Assembly (NCBI GenBank): GCA_009783705.1
Contig: WRCX01000003.1
Span: forward strand, 1-64,000
Direction of reading: 5' to 3'
Length of the DNA stretch: 64,000 nt
Source of the DNA: Candidatus Bathycorpusculum hydrogenotrophicum
Lineage (GTDB): Archaea > Thermoproteota > Bathyarchaeia > Bathyarchaeales > Bathycorpusculaceae
Below are positions 29,819 through 40,575 of this stretch, in pieces (the first letter of the stretch is position 1; each line of letters starts with the position of its first letter). The notes below the pieces were generated by a model. That model did no database searches. It was given only the letters and a program-made list of their open reading frames with translations, and had not been told where the DNA came from. The position numbers and the translations under genes were made by a program.

Positions 29819-31066
29819 TTGATTTTTAATTTGCCTCTATTTACAATTTCTTTCAATAAAGTTTATAAATTATCGGTTATACATAAAGTAGGCATGATAG
29901 ATTCGCGTATATCGAAAACGATGAATCGCATAGCGAACAATAAACACGCTGAAATAATAAACCTATTATTATCCATATTCATGTTTCCCGTTGGACTTTT
30001 CGTAATTAAAGCGCCTATTGCTGAAAGCATATTATTATCAGCTTCATTTTTTTTGGTTACACGAATTTGGATAATTCATTTTAAAACTTCTGAAATTAAC
30101 GAGGATACATCTTCTGACATCGGAAAGCTTGAAAATGTCAATAAAAATGTAAACGCAATGAACACTACTGTAAACACAATAAACACTAATACAAACACAG
30201 CAAACGATACTGTAAATACAATAAGCGACAATGTAAATATGTTAGCTGTTTCAATAGGTGAACTGAGCGCTATTACTAATTATCGTAAAATAGTTCTAGA
30301 AAATTTAGCAGATACAGCACAAAACCTAAGCAAGTTAAGTGATACAGAAGAACAAACATTTTTTTATCAGTGGTATAGAAAAGAGTTGACAAAGCTAACA
30401 AAAAATCTGCGCAATACTAATGACAGCAAATACGTCAGGTTTATGGTCTATAGATTGCACGACGAGGAACATCAAATCTATAAAGTATTTGAGAGTAAAA
30501 GGAATAGGTTTTTCTATGCTCCTTGTACCTGCAAAAGCATCAAATGGTGGTTAAACCCCTATGGCGAGTGTTTCACAAAGTTTATTCATAAAAATGTCCA
30601 AAGCGGAAATATCGAACAGGTTCGCCGAATTTTTATTTATGAAAATGAAAAGGAGTTCCGTAGCGCACTTGTTAAATTTGCCTTTGTCCTTCATAACAAT
30701 GGCGTATACAAATTTAAAATAATTTCAAAAACAAGATTTGACGCCCGTTTTAATACAAGAAATGGAACCGGCAATCACAAAGCGGATTTTGGCATATTCG
30801 GAGAAGAATATGTGTGGGAAGTTACAAATGGTACTGATGAGGGCGGCCCAATAAGTGGCGATTTTTCTATGGATGAAAATAAGGTTAATTGGTATAAACA
30901 ATTTTTTAACGAGATGTGGGATGAATTGGACGATTACAAATTTAATGACAATAAGATAGGTAATGAAATAGTACTAGCATGTGCAAAATATGCAGAACAG
31001 GGTATCACAAAGTTACCTAAACTTTACGAAGATTACGAAAAAGAAAAAGCCAGAAAAACAGCTTGA
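29819..31066 (+). CDS. Membrane protein with Asn-rich coiled coil and C-terminal PLD/effector-like domain
   Basis: 2 TM, 'NVNKNVNAMNTTVNTINTNTNTANDTVNTISDNV' repeat, C-terminal 'RRIFIYEN...FGIFGEEYVWEVTNG..GGPISGDFSMDENKVNWYKQFFNEMW'. Confidence 0.6.
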   Translation: MIFNLPLFTISFNKVYKLSVIHKVGMIDSRISKTMNRIANNKHAEIINLLLSIFMFPVGLFVIKAPIAESILLSASFFLVTRIWIIHFKTSEINEDTSSDIGKLENVNKNVNAMNTTVNTINTNTNTANDTVNTISDNVNMLAVSIGELSAITNYRKIVLENLADTAQNLSKLSDTEEQTFFYQWYRKELTKLTKNLRNTNDSKYVRFMVYRLHDEEHQIYKVFESKRNRFFYAPCTCKSIKWWLNPYGECFTKFIHKNVQSGNIEQVRRIFIYENEKEFRSALVKFAFVLHNNGVYKFKIISKTRFDARFNTRNGTGNHKADFGIFGEEYVWEVTNGTDEGGPISGDFSMDENKVNWYKQFFNEMWDELDDYKFNDNKIGNEIVLACAKYAEQGITKLPKLYEDYEKEKARKTA

Positions 31067-31147
31067 TTGTTTAAAAATAAGTTCTTGTGCAAATTAAATC
31101 AACATGCGGAAAATAACAGTTGTGTTTAAAGAGAAAAACTAAAAAAT

Positions 31148-31270
31148 CTGGATGGACGCTTACATTATTGCCTCTGCATTGAGCGGTAGCCGCTCTTGGC
31201 AGGGGCATCTGTGTTAGCATCCTTCCAGTTAATGGGAGTGCGCAACTATACAATTTCTTCGAAATTGTAT
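31148..31270 (+). other. Second oriT-like structured region (E2)
   Basis: CTGGATGG...CCTTCCAG long IR, GAGTGCGCAAC, ATACAATTTC-TTC-GAAATTGTAT. Confidence 0.7.
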
Positions 31271-31343
31271 GTATTTTTGAGATAATGGACAAACCATGCC
31301 GAATAAACTAATTTCAAGTACGTTAAGGCAGGGGGCTCGTAAG

Positions 31344-32906
31344 ATGGCGATTTTTTACATGGATGTAAAGATTATCGGCCGCAGTTCGGGACGCTCCGCG
31401 ATCGGCGCGGCGGCATATCGAAGAAGCGCAAAAATGCACTCAATAGCCCATGCCGCATACCAAAGAGGCGAAAAAATAATCGGCATAGGCGATAAAGTAA
31501 CCCACGACTACAGGTCAAAGGGTGGTGTGGTGTATAGTAAAATTATGTTGCCCGATGACGCACCACCCGAATTTATAGACGCGCAAACCCTTTGGAACGC
31601 CGTCGAAGCAAGCGAAACACGCAAAAACGCCCAACTCGCACGCGAAATAATAGTCGCCCTGCCCAAAGAATTCAACCTATCAGAACAAAAAGTGGTTTTA
31701 AGGCAGTACATAAAGGAAAACTTTGTCAGTAAAGGTATGATTGCAGACTTTTCTATCCATGACAAAGGCGACACCAACCCCCACGCCCACATAATGCTCA
31801 CAACCCGCAATATTTCACGAAATGGCTTCGGAAATAAAAACCGCAACTGGAACAAAAAAGAAAACCTATTGGAATGGCGCAAAGCTTGGGCACATATAAA
31901 TAATGATATGTTTAAACGCAAAAGACTAACCCAACGCATAGACCACCGAACACTCAAAGCACAGGGCTTAGACCAAGAACCGACCATCCATTTAGGACAT
32001 GAAGCGGCGGCATTAGAAAAGAAAGGCATCAAAACCGAGCGCGGCGATTATAACCGCGAAATCCAACGACGCAACACCGAGCACACCAAAAAGGAGGCAG
32101 AAATCATGGAATTACAAAAACCAGAAATCGACGACCCAAAGAAACTCACACAAAAACCGGAACACATAAACAAATTAGCGCCCGACCCTGCACCAAACGA
32201 AATAATCACTAAACTAAAAACCGCAAACCGCATGAACCAATTACCCCAACAACAACCGCCCACACCAACAACCCAACCCACAAAAAAACCAAACATCATA
32301 CAAAGAGTAAATCACACAAGGCAACTACGCAAAAAATATACCCGACCCATACATGATTTACATATCCTGACAGCGGAACGCAACATCAATAAAAATGAAA
32401 GCTTGCATTTAAAATTACACTCCGAAGAAATGGACGAACACGCCAAAAACGCCCAAACAGCAAACCAACATATAGCGGTGTTGGAAGCAGATTTTAAAAA
32501 TTTGCATTTTTGGGAAATCAGACGCAAACAAAAGTTAAAAAAGACAATAGAGCAAGCAAAAACCGACAGCCGCATAGCAAACTATCACTTTAAAATAAAA
32601 TACCGCATTACACCCGACCAAGCCCCCTCGGAAATCAAGCGGATACAAAAACAAATCCATATCCTTGAGTTTAAAATTGAAAAGCAAACCCACCAAATAG
32701 CAAGACTTTCACAAGAAGTTGACATTGCCAAACGCGAATATCTCCGACAGGGGCACATGGTCAAAAGACGTTCCAAGCAACCCAGAGTTTTAACAAGCCG
32801 CCGTCAAAGCGTTTCTGAGCTAATAGGCAAACTTCGCGAAAAAACAGGAAAAGCAAGGGGGAAAGCTGTCAAGCGAATTAAGTCAAATAAAAATAAAACA
32901 TTCTAA
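31344..32906 (+). CDS. Second MobA/MobL-family relaxase
   Basis: 'MAIFYMDVKIIGRSSGRSAIGAAAYRRSA', 'NPHAHIMLTTR'; ORF track start 31296. Confidence 0.88.
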   Translation: MAIFYMDVKIIGRSSGRSAIGAAAYRRSAKMHSIAHAAYQRGEKIIGIGDKVTHDYRSKGGVVYSKIMLPDDAPPEFIDAQTLWNAVEASETRKNAQLAREIIVALPKEFNLSEQKVVLRQYIKENFVSKGMIADFSIHDKGDTNPHAHIMLTTRNISRNGFGNKNRNWNKKENLLEWRKAWAHINNDMFKRKRLTQRIDHRTLKAQGLDQEPTIHLGHEAAALEKKGIKTERGDYNREIQRRNTEHTKKEAEIMELQKPEIDDPKKLTQKPEHINKLAPDPAPNEIITKLKTANRMNQLPQQQPPTPTTQPTKKPNIIQRVNHTRQLRKKYTRPIHDLHILTAERNINKNESLHLKLHSEEMDEHAKNAQTANQHIAVLEADFKNLHFWEIRRKQKLKKTIEQAKTDSRIANYHFKIKYRITPDQAPSEIKRIQKQIHILEFKIEKQTHQIARLSQEVDIAKREYLRQGHMVKRRSKQPRVLTSRRQSVSELIGKLREKTGKARGKAVKRIKSNKNKTF

Positions 32907-32918
32907 GGGGCATCTATT

Positions 32919-33554
32919 ATGATGGGCAAAGAACCAAATGTTCTAAGATATAAATTTGATGAAGACAGAGACGAAGCTGAGGGTATATTTTTTTATCGCG
33001 TAGAAAGTATTGATGCACCTGTCAAAAGTATAGCGGAAATGCAGGGCAGGTCGGCGCAGTCGCAAGAAAAACGGCGAAAGCTACGCACTTGGATAGCGCA
33101 TGAGAAACAACTTGATAGGGAAATCGAACAATTAGAGCACGAAATAAGGATTGCGAAGCGTGATTTTAAGGAAAATTTCGGTATTGAACCCGAAGAAGCT
33201 CCTGCTGAAATAGAGTGCATACGAGAACAAATCCGCGAAAACGAACATGCCAACAACATCCGAAACGCCCGAATATCAGAGCTTACAGAGTTACAAGAGG
33301 CTATTGAATTAGAGTATAAAACGCAAATGTTACCTTTTGACCTTCTCCCCGATAAAGAAGAAATGTATAGATTGTTAGAAGATCTGGAGGAATTAACAAA
33401 AGACACTGATGAAAAACAAATATATAACGAAACTAAAAGTCTGATAAACACCATCACGGACGAGACTTTCAAAAAAAGTATTGCAAAGTTGCCAATAGAA
33501 CAAGTTCAGGTTCTAATAAAAGCTTGCAAAACAAAGGGAAAACACAACCTGTAG
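32919..33554 (+). CDS. Coiled-coil protein related to relaxase C-termini
   Basis: Heptad-rich ORF just downstream of the relaxase; 'FGIEPEEAPAEIECIREQI' parallels 'FGIDPNQTPDEIKRLQKIV'. Confidence 0.55.
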   Translation: MMGKEPNVLRYKFDEDRDEAEGIFFYRVESIDAPVKSIAEMQGRSAQSQEKRRKLRTWIAHEKQLDREIEQLEHEIRIAKRDFKENFGIEPEEAPAEIECIREQIRENEHANNIRNARISELTELQEAIELEYKTQMLPFDLLPDKEEMYRLLEDLEELTKDTDEKQIYNETKSLINTITDETFKKSIAKLPIEQVQVLIKACKTKGKHNL

Positions 33555-33590
33555 CGAATCTGATGAACATAAATTGACGTGGGCTATAAT

Positions 33591-33749
33591 GTCGCCGTCC
33601 CCATCGGCGGCGCTTACGCTCAAACCCCTCGCGCCCTCTCGCTCATCGCTCCGAAGTCGCGCTTCGTTACGCGAGGGGATGCTACACTTCGCGCACGCGG
33701 AAGTGCATGAACCTTCGCTCCGCTCGCTTGCACGCCGCCTGACGGCGAC
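33591..33749. repeat. GC-rich structured repeat, copy 2
   Basis: Near-identical to 14369-14528, same position upstream of the T4CP gene. Confidence 0.8.
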
Positions 33750-34061
33750 CAGAAAGAGGGCGCGCAGAGTAAAAGAAAGATTCCGAGGAACGTTATCAAC
33801 ATCTAAAAAGGAATTAGCGAATACTTAGAAAGAATGTAACGGAGAGGAAAGAAGCGTTAAATAAGTCATTAGGTTAATTAGTTTACATAAAATCTCCTGA
33901 AAAGCAATCCCCGAATTTGAGCGCGTCCGATGTGTGTTCTTCCCGCATGTCGGGCGCGTTCTTTGCTAACAAAGTTTTCAAAATCTGTTGACTGCCGCCT
34001 TATTTTGGGATATAATTTAATAAGTTTATAAATCCAAGCGGCGCAAATAATTTGATATATC

Positions 34062-35549
34062 ATGGGTTATACGTGGGATTTCGGCGCAGAAATTACAAGT
34101 TATATTATGAGTTTTTTAATTCAAATTTTTTCGGGTATCGTGTCAGCCTTTTTGCGTCTTTTCGGAAGGCAACCCAAAAATCCCTACAAAGCCGCCGAAC
34201 ACACCACACGCGCAACAAAAAATCCCCCCGCCAACAGACAATTAATGAGCGCGGAGCCTCACGGAATTTTCTTTGGGAAACAATACAATCAATATGTCAT
34301 AAAGCCCGAAGAAACCGACGGACATGTTTTAGTGGTCGGGGGTACGGGCACGGGAAAAAGCTCATGTATCGCCATCCCCACACTCCAAAACTGGAGGGGA
34401 ACAATATTTGCAGTTGATATTAAGGGTGAGTTATACAAAAACACCAAAGACAACCGCAGAAACATTAAACTTTTCGACCCCGAAAACAAAAATAATCGCT
34501 ATGTATATGACCCCTACGTTTTCTTAAATCAAAGCACCAATCCCGCGCAGGAAGCCCGCGCGATCGCCCAAGCCGTCATACCCCTGCCCCACGATGTAAG
34601 AGAGCCGTTTTGGATTGAGAGCCCACAAATAATTTTAACAGGCGCAATTCTGCACTATCACCACGCAAAATGTAGCTTTATCGAAACCCTCCGCAACATT
34701 CAGAGCCAAAACGCCCAAACCCTAATAAAAATCATATCCGAAAGCTCAAACGACAAAGCAAAACTATGCGCCAAATCCTTTGAGGGCATGGACGGCAAGG
34801 TTTTAGCGGGAATTTTCACCGAAATCACACGAGGCATAATCGCCCTTGTGACCGACGACGATATTGTCGCGGCACTATCTTATGAAGAAACTAAGGAAAT
34901 CATATCCCCGATGGACTTAGAAAGCGGCACGGATGTTTATATCAAAATCCCCGAATATTTCTTGACTCAATGGAAAAGCCTTCTAACCCTCATGGTTAAT
35001 CAGTTTATCAGCTTTTTTGAGCGGCGCAAAGAAAGCCCTGACAACCGCCCGATATTGTTTTTATTAGACGAGTTCCCGCGCCTCGGCAAAATCCCTGCCA
35101 TAACCGACGCATTAGCAACCCTGCGCTCCAAAAAAATTACTATCTGCATAATTATTCAAAGTTTAGCCCAGCTCAAAATGATATATTCGCACGATGCGCA
35201 GGAAGTCATCGCCGACACATGCGCTTTTAAAGCCGTATTAGGCGCGACCGATGCAAACACACAAGAATACTTCTCAAAACTCGTCGGCACATACGAGAAA
35301 ATCCGAAGCTCTCACTCACAAAACTATGACCCCTACATAGGCGCACCCACAGGGCATAGCACCCAAACCGCGCAGGACTACGAAAAACGCATCATAAAAC
35401 CCGAAGAATTTGCCGCCCTGCAAGACCAACTCATTCTGCTATACCCTCTGCCCAAAAACTTTTGCAGAGTGCGAAAATTGCCATATTATATAAACAAGGG
35501 CCAATCTAATTCTACGCCAAACGCTTCGGGAGATATGCCGCTTGAATAA
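34062..35549 (+). CDS. VirD4/TraG-type coupling protein (T4CP)
   Basis: 'VVGGTGTGKSSCIAIPTL', 'LFLLDEFPRLGKIPAI'. Confidence 0.93.
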   Translation: MGYTWDFGAEITSYIMSFLIQIFSGIVSAFLRLFGRQPKNPYKAAEHTTRATKNPPANRQLMSAEPHGIFFGKQYNQYVIKPEETDGHVLVVGGTGTGKSSCIAIPTLQNWRGTIFAVDIKGELYKNTKDNRRNIKLFDPENKNNRYVYDPYVFLNQSTNPAQEARAIAQAVIPLPHDVREPFWIESPQIILTGAILHYHHAKCSFIETLRNIQSQNAQTLIKIISESSNDKAKLCAKSFEGMDGKVLAGIFTEITRGIIALVTDDDIVAALSYEETKEIISPMDLESGTDVYIKIPEYFLTQWKSLLTLMVNQFISFFERRKESPDNRPILFLLDEFPRLGKIPAITDALATLRSKKITICIIIQSLAQLKMIYSHDAQEVIADTCAFKAVLGATDANTQEYFSKLVGTYEKIRSSHSQNYDPYIGAPTGHSTQTAQDYEKRIIKPEEFAALQDQLILLYPLPKNFCRVRKLPYYINKGQSNSTPNASGDMPLE

Positions 35550-36117
35550 TTCCCCTGTCCCATACATCAAAAAAAATATAGGCTATAACACTTTAGGCTT
35601 TTTAGTACTGATAACATTAGGCTTCTACGTCCCATATTTCTATAGTAAATTCATACCGAAAATAAACGCCATGACGCAAACCGCGTTCGGCACGAAAATC
35701 AAGGAATTTAAAACGGGCCTTTTTGCGGTAGGCTGGGGCATAATTCTTTCGCCTTTTTCCTTTGTGCTTGCAAAGGCGCTCATTTCAAATGAGGGGCTTA
35801 ACTCAACAGTCACAGCGATACTGAACTCAACAAATACGCTGGTGCTTGTCGGGGTTATAGCGGCGTGGTTGGTTTTGGTTTTTGTTATGTATGGTTATGG
35901 CATGGGCGCGGTGCGCGGCTGTAATAAGCAGTTATTACAACTTGCAGAGTATTATATGTGTGATGAAGTAGAGAAGATATTGGACGATTATGGGTACACT
36001 TTGGAAAATCTGAAACCCTTAGAATCAAAGGGTATTGCTATGGAGAAATTTAATCTTGCAATGGCTAACGCGCTAATAGAGGAGCATAATAAAAGTCTCC
36101 TGTTCGGGCGCGATTAG
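35542..36117 (+). CDS. Multi-TM protein
   Basis: Overlaps the T4CP gene by 8 nt; 3-4 TM segments. Confidence 0.6.
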   Translation: MNNSPVPYIKKNIGYNTLGFLVLITLGFYVPYFYSKFIPKINAMTQTAFGTKIKEFKTGLFAVGWGIILSPFSFVLAKALISNEGLNSTVTAILNSTNTLVLVGVIAAWLVLVFVMYGYGMGAVRGCNKQLLQLAEYYMCDEVEKILDDYGYTLENLKPLESKGIAMEKFNLAMANALIEEHNKSLLFGRD

Positions 36118-36121
36118 GGGC

Positions 36122-36613
36122 GTGTCATGCTTGGACGAAAAAGATAAACGCACCCATGTAGAAACGCTTCAATCCCTGCAAAGGGACATCAACTTTTTAA
36201 AGAAATCCAGCGCAAATAATCCCTCGCTTGAAAAAATTATAGATACCTTGCGAAACTCCCAGACCCAACTTTACGAAGCCCTCGCCCAGCACGGCGTAAC
36301 AGCTGAAGAAGTGCATAAAATCATAGTTGAAAACAGCGACAAACAACTCATAAACGAAATAATGAAACTACAAGGTCTAAAAGACCACATCAATAAACAA
36401 CTCATTAACCCCGACCTAACCCCCGAAAAACGTCAGTCCCTCGAAAAATCCCTCACCCGAACCACCCAAGCCCACGCCGATAAATGGCAAGAAATCATCA
36501 ACAGCCCACGCAGAGCCGACCTAATCCGCAAAATCGAGCAAGCCCAAGCAAAACAACTCAAACGACAAAACCGCACACGCGACCGAACCCCCGACCACGA
36601 ACGCACACGTTAA
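36122..36613 (+). CDS. Coiled-coil mobilization-associated protein
   Basis: Homolog of 16870-17358. Confidence 0.65.
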   Translation: MSCLDEKDKRTHVETLQSLQRDINFLKKSSANNPSLEKIIDTLRNSQTQLYEALAQHGVTAEEVHKIIVENSDKQLINEIMKLQGLKDHINKQLINPDLTPEKRQSLEKSLTRTTQAHADKWQEIINSPRRADLIRKIEQAQAKQLKRQNRTRDRTPDHERTR

Positions 36614-36870
36614 AATTAACACACATGAACTATGTGGGAAACTGCCAAGTTACCAACAGCCCACAAGCGGAACTATTTATAACTTCAAGCACAGCAGTTA
36701 GGCACAAAACCCAAAGACAGCTAATAAAAAACCACATACATAAAACAACGTAATTTTTGGGGTAAGCAGATAATCATTCAAATCACCACTTCATTTTTTA
36801 GTTTGCCCCCATTTCATGCGGATTTTTTGGACAATCGTAAACGCCTATACATACTTCCATATAATGGAAA

Positions 36871-38445
36871 TTACGTTTGTCCTAATTTTTCCACAGAAAT
36901 AAAGGGATTTTTGAAATTATAGGTGATAAAAATTTCTTTGTCTTTGGAGATTTCAATCTTGTCAATCAGTTTCATTAAAATGGATTTATCCACAATGTCA
37001 AAATGGGATAATTGTTTAATCAGTTCCTTGTAGTCGCTTTTTGTTGCGGGGCGGGTCTGCTGTTGTTCCAATTCGGCAAGACGGCGTTGCAACTGTTGCA
37101 ACTCTGTTGAATATTTGCGGGATACTTCAAGCAAAATAGTCTCATCAATTAATCCTTTGAGCTTATCAACGTACAAGTTTTTGATTATTTGGCGAGTATC
37201 ATCTAATTTTGCCTTAACTTGCTTTATCTCCTCGCTTACGTTACCCTGTTCTTGCGGCTTCAGACACGAAAACTGTTCACAAAAATCATCTTTTAACGTC
37301 TGCTTTGCAATCCTCTGCAATTCGTCAAGAACGTATTTTTCAACAAAATCTTCCCGCAAAGCGTTACTATGGCATGCTTTAAGCCCAAATCGCGAATAAG
37401 CAAGACATAAAACATAGTAACGAGGCATACCGCCTCTATAGGTCATTTTTCCGCCGCATTCCTTACAAAACAGCAAACCATTCAACAGATGGCTTCTCTT
37501 TCCGTTTTTCACATAATTATTTGCCTTTTTGTTCAGCAAAATTTGTGCGCTCTCGAAGTCCGCAACTGAAATAATGCCCTCATGTGTAGCTTCTGCCGTT
37601 ACCCATTCTCTAAAGGGTACAATTCGCGTTTTATTAACCTTATAATTGACTTTTTGCGTTTTTCGCTGTGTTAAATTTCCGCAATAAGTAGGGTTACGCA
37701 ATACCGCCCGAATATTTTCCCTGTCCCACAAAAAATACTTCACATTGATTGTTTTGTAGGTGGGAAGTGTGCGTTTCTTGTGCGCCGACGGACACTCCAC
37801 GCCCTCGTCGTTTAAGATTTCCGCAATAGCGACCGTGCTTTTGCCGCTCAGAAACAGCGCATAAATTTGCCGTATTACACCCGCCGTTTCTTCATCAATT
37901 AAAAGCCGATTGTTATTAGTTGGGTCTTTGATGTATCCATACGGTGCAAAACTCCCGATAAACTGCCCCGTTTCCTGCTTGGTCTTAAAACACGCCCGAA
38001 CCTTTTTTGATATATCCTTTGCATACATTTCGTTAATTACTGCTTTGAAGGGGCTTATGTCGTTGTTTATCATATCGGACATTGTGTCAATGCCGTCATT
38101 TAGGGCAATATATCGCACATTTTTTGTTGGAAAATACCGCTCCAAGTAATAGCCCGTGTCGATATAGTCGCGCCCAAGTCTTGACAAATCTTTTGTGATT
38201 ACAAGATTGATTTTCTTTTTTTCAATGTCTGTTAGCATACGCTTAAAGTCGGGACGGTCATAATTCAAACCGCTAAAACCGTCATCAATGTAAATCCCCG
38301 CAATATTCCAACCCTGCTCCAACACATATTGAGTTAGAAAATCACGTTGGTTGATAATGCTCTCAGACTGTTTGTTTACTTCATCCTCCTTTGACAGCCT
38401 TAGATACAAGGCGGTATTATATGTTGTTAGATAATCGTTAATCAT
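36871..38445 (-). CDS. Large serine recombinase
   Basis: 'TALYLRLSKEDEVNKQSESIINQR', 'ITKDLSRLGRDYIDTGYY'. Confidence 0.93.
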   Translation of the reverse strand: MINDYLTTYNTALYLRLSKEDEVNKQSESIINQRDFLTQYVLEQGWNIAGIYIDDGFSGLNYDRPDFKRMLTDIEKKKINLVITKDLSRLGRDYIDTGYYLERYFPTKNVRYIALNDGIDTMSDMINNDISPFKAVINEMYAKDISKKVRACFKTKQETGQFIGSFAPYGYIKDPTNNNRLLIDEETAGVIRQIYALFLSGKSTVAIAEILNDEGVECPSAHKKRTLPTYKTINVKYFLWDRENIRAVLRNPTYCGNLTQRKTQKVNYKVNKTRIVPFREWVTAEATHEGIISVADFESAQILLNKKANNYVKNGKRSHLLNGLLFCKECGGKMTYRGGMPRYYVLCLAYSRFGLKACHSNALREDFVEKYVLDELQRIAKQTLKDDFCEQFSCLKPQEQGNVSEEIKQVKAKLDDTRQIIKNLYVDKLKGLIDETILLEVSRKYSTELQQLQRRLAELEQQQTRPATKSDYKELIKQLSHFDIVDKSILMKLIDKIEISKDKEIFITYNFKNPFISVEKLGQT

Positions 38446-38606
38446 TGGCTCACTTCCTCTCTCGAAGCGGCGTTTGATGTGATTATCTGCTTGTGGATAT
38501 TTTCAAGATTGACTTGGCGAATAGCTTCGGCAAGCAACCCCTCAAAATCCATCCCACAATCAGTATAACAGGTATGTATTGTTATGTCAACTCTGCGAAA
38601 AACCAT
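38442..38606 (-). CDS. Small ORF translationally coupled to the recombinase (ATGA overlap)
   Basis: 54 aa ORF MVFRRVDITIHTCYTDCGMDFEGLLAEAIRQVNLENIHKQ..., not in the ORF track. Confidence 0.5.
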   Translation of the reverse strand: MVFRRVDITIHTCYTDCGMDFEGLLAEAIRQVNLENIHKQIITSNAASREEVSQ

Positions 38607-38727
38607 AAAAAAATCACCCTGTACATATTTATGCGCTGTATGGCGGGGATATTTTCAGTTTTTTGCATTATGTATTTTGCACCATATATTTTTATAGTTG
38701 CAACCGACCAAACTTTAAGAGGTTAAC

Positions 38728-38844
38728 ATGTCCAATTATGCGAGCTTGGAAATGAGGTTCAAAATTGGCATACTAAAAGAGTTACACAGTCGGCAACTCA
38801 TAACGCGCGAGGAATTGGAAAAAGCTATTAAAAATATGGGTTAG
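38728..38844 (+). CDS. SHOCT-like microprotein
   Basis: MSNYASLEMRFKIGILKELHSRQLITREELEKAIKNMG. Confidence 0.6.
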   Translation: MSNYASLEMRFKIGILKELHSRQLITREELEKAIKNMG

Positions 38845-38856
38845 AAAAATTTGTCT

Positions 38857-39063
38857 TTATGCGGTTGGCAGGGTTTTGGATGTTGACTTGCGGCTTACAA
38901 GGTACATCCCGGAGCCTATCAACAGCAGTCCAACACCCATTAAACTTAATTCTAAACCAAATGAGAATATTGCTTGAAAGACAAATATTGAGCCAAACAC
39001 CATAAAAATAAGCGCGGTTGTCATTAATAGCGATTTATAGTATACTTCATTAGTAATTCCCAT
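38857..39063 (-). CDS. Small 2-TM protein
   Basis: Two hydrophobic segments in 68 aa. Confidence 0.5.
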   Translation of the reverse strand: MGITNEVYYKSLLMTTALIFMVFGSIFVFQAIFSFGLELSLMGVGLLLIGSGMYLVSRKSTSKTLPTA

Positions 39064-39203
39064 TTTTAACTCCTCAAAGCAGTTGCCAGTTATGTCTTTT
39101 TAACTTTTCCTTTTTTGCTGAAAATAATAAATAAAAAACGGTGGTGACACCGCTGTGGTTTATTTGTGGTTTAATTGCTATCACCGTAGTTTTGTCTTTC
39201 GTG

Positions 39204-40445
39204 CTAATTGTATACGCCGATATTATCAATGTATATCCAAGACATGCGATTATCGTAATAGCAAGCTATTGCAAGATATTTGAAACTGTCAGTCGTTTTC
39301 CCGCAATCAATGTATTCGTCGGTATTTTTGTTGATATACATTTCTTTGACTAAAGACCACGGTCCGCTAGTACTATTGGAACGATAGACATACACATGAC
39401 TACCCCCGCCGGTTACCATCGAGTGTCCATATATGTAAATATGCCCTTTTACGCCCGCACTTGGCGTCATCGTTACAAGTGCCGTTGCATGGTAACCGAA
39501 ACCGCCTGAATTTATATCACCGAATTGCGTATCGGGATGGTCTCCCTGCATCAATGAAGGGTCACGGACAAAAGCGCCGCCGCCGGTAGCTGTATTATCC
39601 TGCGCCACATGTGCCGCCCAACCTACTGTTGCAGGGCCTCTGAACTCATAAGTTACCTGTTGAGTAGTCGATGTGGTTACAGGTGTCCCTAAGCCGCCGC
39701 CCGGAATCACAGTAGCCACTGTTATGTCATATTTAACGTTGATAGTATATATTCCGGGAAGGTCGGGGTCGCAGTGCAATTTAAAGCTGTATTGAAACCC
39801 TCGCTCTTTCTGTGATGCCGATACAAAATTTGTTGCTGAATATTTTGTCCATGCAGAGTTGGAATTATAGTCGTGTTCGACTTTAAAGCCGAGCGTAGGG
39901 TCACCGAGAAAACCGCCGCCAAGACCTTGACCCATAGTTACAGCAGTAGTTATCATTGTTGGGTCTAGAATCATAATTGCACTGTAGATAGCGGCCAACG
40001 CTCCGCCCCATTCCTCGCCATTAGACGCGGGGCTGACTAAATGCTTTCTTTCATCAAAATCCAAGCCGCTAACAGCTTGACCGTTCGGCTTTGTCGCAGA
40101 TACAGTAATTTTCATCTCAGTAATCATTTGACCGCCTGTGTATGCGACTTCCAATGCCGGATAAAATTTTGCGTCATTTTCTCCGCCCACTCTGTCTTGG
40201 GCTATCTGGACACCGTAATAGCCGGATGCAACCCCATTAACTGTGCCTGTTTTAACAGGGATGCTCACAATACGGCTGGGCGATGAACCGCTATCTTGCA
40301 ACTCATCGTTTCCTGTGTAGGCTGTTCGATTGTCGTCTGTATACAAATTTGAGTCTGTATCTGTACCGCTGACACCGCCAATTAAAAATAACGATGCCAT
40401 AAGGACAGTTACAAGACAGATACTTATTATTTTAATCGTTTTCAT
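39204..40445 (-). CDS. Secreted protein with signal peptide, unknown function
   Basis: MKTIKIISICLVTVLMASLFLIGGVSG signal peptide; beta-rich. Confidence 0.75.
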   Translation of the reverse strand: MKTIKIISICLVTVLMASLFLIGGVSGTDTDSNLYTDDNRTAYTGNDELQDSGSSPSRIVSIPVKTGTVNGVASGYYGVQIAQDRVGGENDAKFYPALEVAYTGGQMITEMKITVSATKPNGQAVSGLDFDERKHLVSPASNGEEWGGALAAIYSAIMILDPTMITTAVTMGQGLGGGFLGDPTLGFKVEHDYNSNSAWTKYSATNFVSASQKERGFQYSFKLHCDPDLPGIYTINVKYDITVATVIPGGGLGTPVTTSTTQQVTYEFRGPATVGWAAHVAQDNTATGGGAFVRDPSLMQGDHPDTQFGDINSGGFGYHATALVTMTPSAGVKGHIYIYGHSMVTGGGSHVYVYRSNSTSGPWSLVKEMYINKNTDEYIDCGKTTDSFKYLAIACYYDNRMSWIYIDNIGVYN

Positions 40446-40546
40446 ATTTTTTCACTTTTCATCTTACTCATAATATGAGTGACGAGAGAAATCATAAAAT
40501 ACATATTTAAACTTTTGGAAATAATAAAAATAGTGTAAAAAAATGC

Positions 40547-40575
40547 TTGACAAAGGCGGGGGGGGGTGCTATAAT
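40547..40575 (+). promoter_or_regulatory. Consensus bacterial sigma70-type promoter (orphan)
   Basis: TTGACA - 17 nt with G tract - TATAAT, with TGC extended -10; no obvious downstream ORF. Confidence 0.6.

Noticed and set aside
33574-33828. ORFs across the GC-rich repeat (33574-33828, 33620-33802, 14398-14622)
   Set aside because: Open frames on both strands follow from GC-rich palindromes; structure explains the conservation better.
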